Origin: Tatlockia sp.
GTDB taxonomy: Bacteria; Cyanobacteriota; Cyanobacteriia; Cyanobacteriales; Chroococcidiopsidaceae
DNA: 5,254 nucleotides
Assembly: GCA_013698215.1 (NCBI GenBank)
Contig: JACCVJ010000248.1
Coordinates: forward strand, 1-5,254
Direction of reading: 5' to 3'
The translations under genes were made by a program, and so were the position numbers. The notes below the pieces were generated by a model. That model made no database searches, was not told where the DNA came from, and saw only the letters and a list, made by a program, of their open reading frames with translations. Positions 4,716-5,254 of the stretch are shown in pieces (the first letter of the stretch is position 1; each line of letters starts with the position of its first letter).

Positions 4716-5254
4716 GTGATTAGAGTCGCGATCAACGGGTTTGGACGCATCGGGCGCAACTTTACAAGGTGCTGGCTGGGTCGAGAAAATAGTAATATCG
4801 ATCTTGTCGCTATCAATGATACTTCCGATCCAAAGACCAACGCTCACCTGCTCAAGTATGACACCATGCTAGGAACGTTGCACAGTGCTGATATTAGTGC
4901 TGATGACAACTCCATAATAGTTAATGGCAAAACCATCAAATGTACAAGCGATCGCAACCCCGAAAATTTGCCTTGGAAAGATTGGGATATTGACCTAATT
5001 ATTGAATCTACAGGGGTTTTTGTCAGCAAAGAAGGGGCATCTAAGCATATAAAAGCTGGTGCTAAAAAAGTTTTAATTACCGCCCCTGGCAAAAATGACG
5101 ATGGCACGTTTGTCATGGGTGTTAATGACCACGATTATAACCACGAACAGCACGTTGTAATTAGTAATGCTAGTTGTACAACTAATTGCCTAGCGCCCAT
5201 TGCTAAAGTGTTGCACGAAAAGTTCGGCATCATCAAAGGGACAATGACTACTAC
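4716..5254 (+). CDS. gap2: Glyceraldehyde-3-phosphate dehydrogenase, Gap2 type (5' part)
   Basis: The first 179 codons, just over half, of a GAPDH cut by the right edge. In cyanobacteria Gap2 is the Calvin-cycle enzyme that reduces 1,3-bisphosphoglycerate with NADPH (or NADH) and also works in gluconeogenesis. Translation starts at GTG. The Rossmann fold opens with INGFGRIGRN (6-15). INDTSDPKT (33-41) follows, where T36 replaces the Leu common in NAD-specific glycolytic enzymes, as expected for a dual-cofactor enzyme. LLKYDTMLG (45-53), ESTGVF (97-102) and TAPGK (122-126) are conserved blocks. SNASCTTNCLAP (150-161) contains catalytic Cys154. The second cofactor-deciding site, near residue 190, and the catalytic His lie beyond the edge. 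The sequence is far closer to cyanobacterial Gap2 and plastid GapA/B than to Gap1, by memory. It is divergent from murC. No frameshift or stop is seen. Confidence 0.96.
   Translation, partial: MIRVAINGFGRIGRNFTRCWLGRENSNIDLVAINDTSDPKTNAHLLKYDTMLGTLHSADISADDNSIIVNGKTIKCTSDRNPENLPWKDWDIDLIIESTGVFVSKEGASKHIKAGAKKVLITAPGKNDDGTFVMGVNDHDYNHEQHVVISNASCTTNCLAPIAKVLHEKFGIIKGTMTT

Larger units (their letters stand above)
972..4955. repeat. HIP1 octamers GCGATCGC (seven dispersed copies)
   Basis: Perfect copies are at 972-979 (phosphatase tail), 1544-1551 (ebfC), 2628-2635 (murB), 2869-2876 (murC end), 3376-3383 (murC), 4531-4538 (intergenic) and 4948-4955 (gap2). HIP1 is the palindrome overrepresented in many cyanobacterial genomes. 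Seven in 5.25 kb is far above chance and is the main base-level evidence for the host group. Its function is not settled. Confidence 0.9.

Noticed and set aside
4590..5116. Two minus-strand ORFs opposite gap2 and its leader
   Set aside because: They lie antisense to the highly conserved GAPDH coding sequence; their openness is a by-product of gap2 codon use.

Overview
The window looks like chromosomal DNA from a cyanobacterium. It carries seven perfect HIP1 octamers (GCGATCGC) in about 5.25 kb, where well under one would be expected by chance. The gap gene at the right edge is the Calvin-cycle gap2 type, and the response regulator, phosphatase and MurC/MurB proteins all have a cyanobacterial look. 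I cannot name a genus. From memory, the same neighbourhood (gap2, murC, murB, a YbaB-family protein, then a low-molecular-weight phosphatase) occurs in Anabaena/Nostoc PCC 7120 around all5062 to alr5068. The window therefore seems to be a conserved core locus rather than a genomic island.

Layout, left to right. Positions 1-33 may hold the first codons of a leftward gene cut off by the edge. Positions 34-307 are an AT-rich intergenic stretch with several short inverted repeats and a plausible promoter for the next gene. A NarL/LuxR-type response regulator (308-967, +) follows and converges on a leftward cluster, sharing the tetranucleotide TTAA in which both stop codons lie. The leftward cluster, in transcription order, is murC (4241-2859), murB (2831-1926), ebfC/ybaB (1846-1502) and a low-molecular-weight protein tyrosine phosphatase (1446-964). 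A 474-bp divergent intergenic region (4242-4715) with a long imperfect hairpin and several palindromes separates murC from gap2 (4716 to the window end, +, truncated at 179 codons).

How the genes fit together. MurB and MurC are consecutive steps of cytoplasmic peptidoglycan precursor synthesis: reduction to UDP-MurNAc, then L-alanine addition. The 27-nt gap between them indicates co-transcription. EbfC (DNA-binding, nucleoid-associated) and the phosphatase follow on the same strand with gaps of 79 and 55 nt, and a TATAAT-like box upstream of ebfC suggests they can also be transcribed separately. gap2 encodes the photosynthetic glyceraldehyde-3-phosphate dehydrogenase and is expressed divergently from murC.

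I saw no mobile element, CRISPR array, RNA gene or clear intrinsic terminator. I found no convincing new multi-gene system. The most interesting unexplained material is non-coding: the murC-gap2 divergent region and the leader-like region at the left edge.
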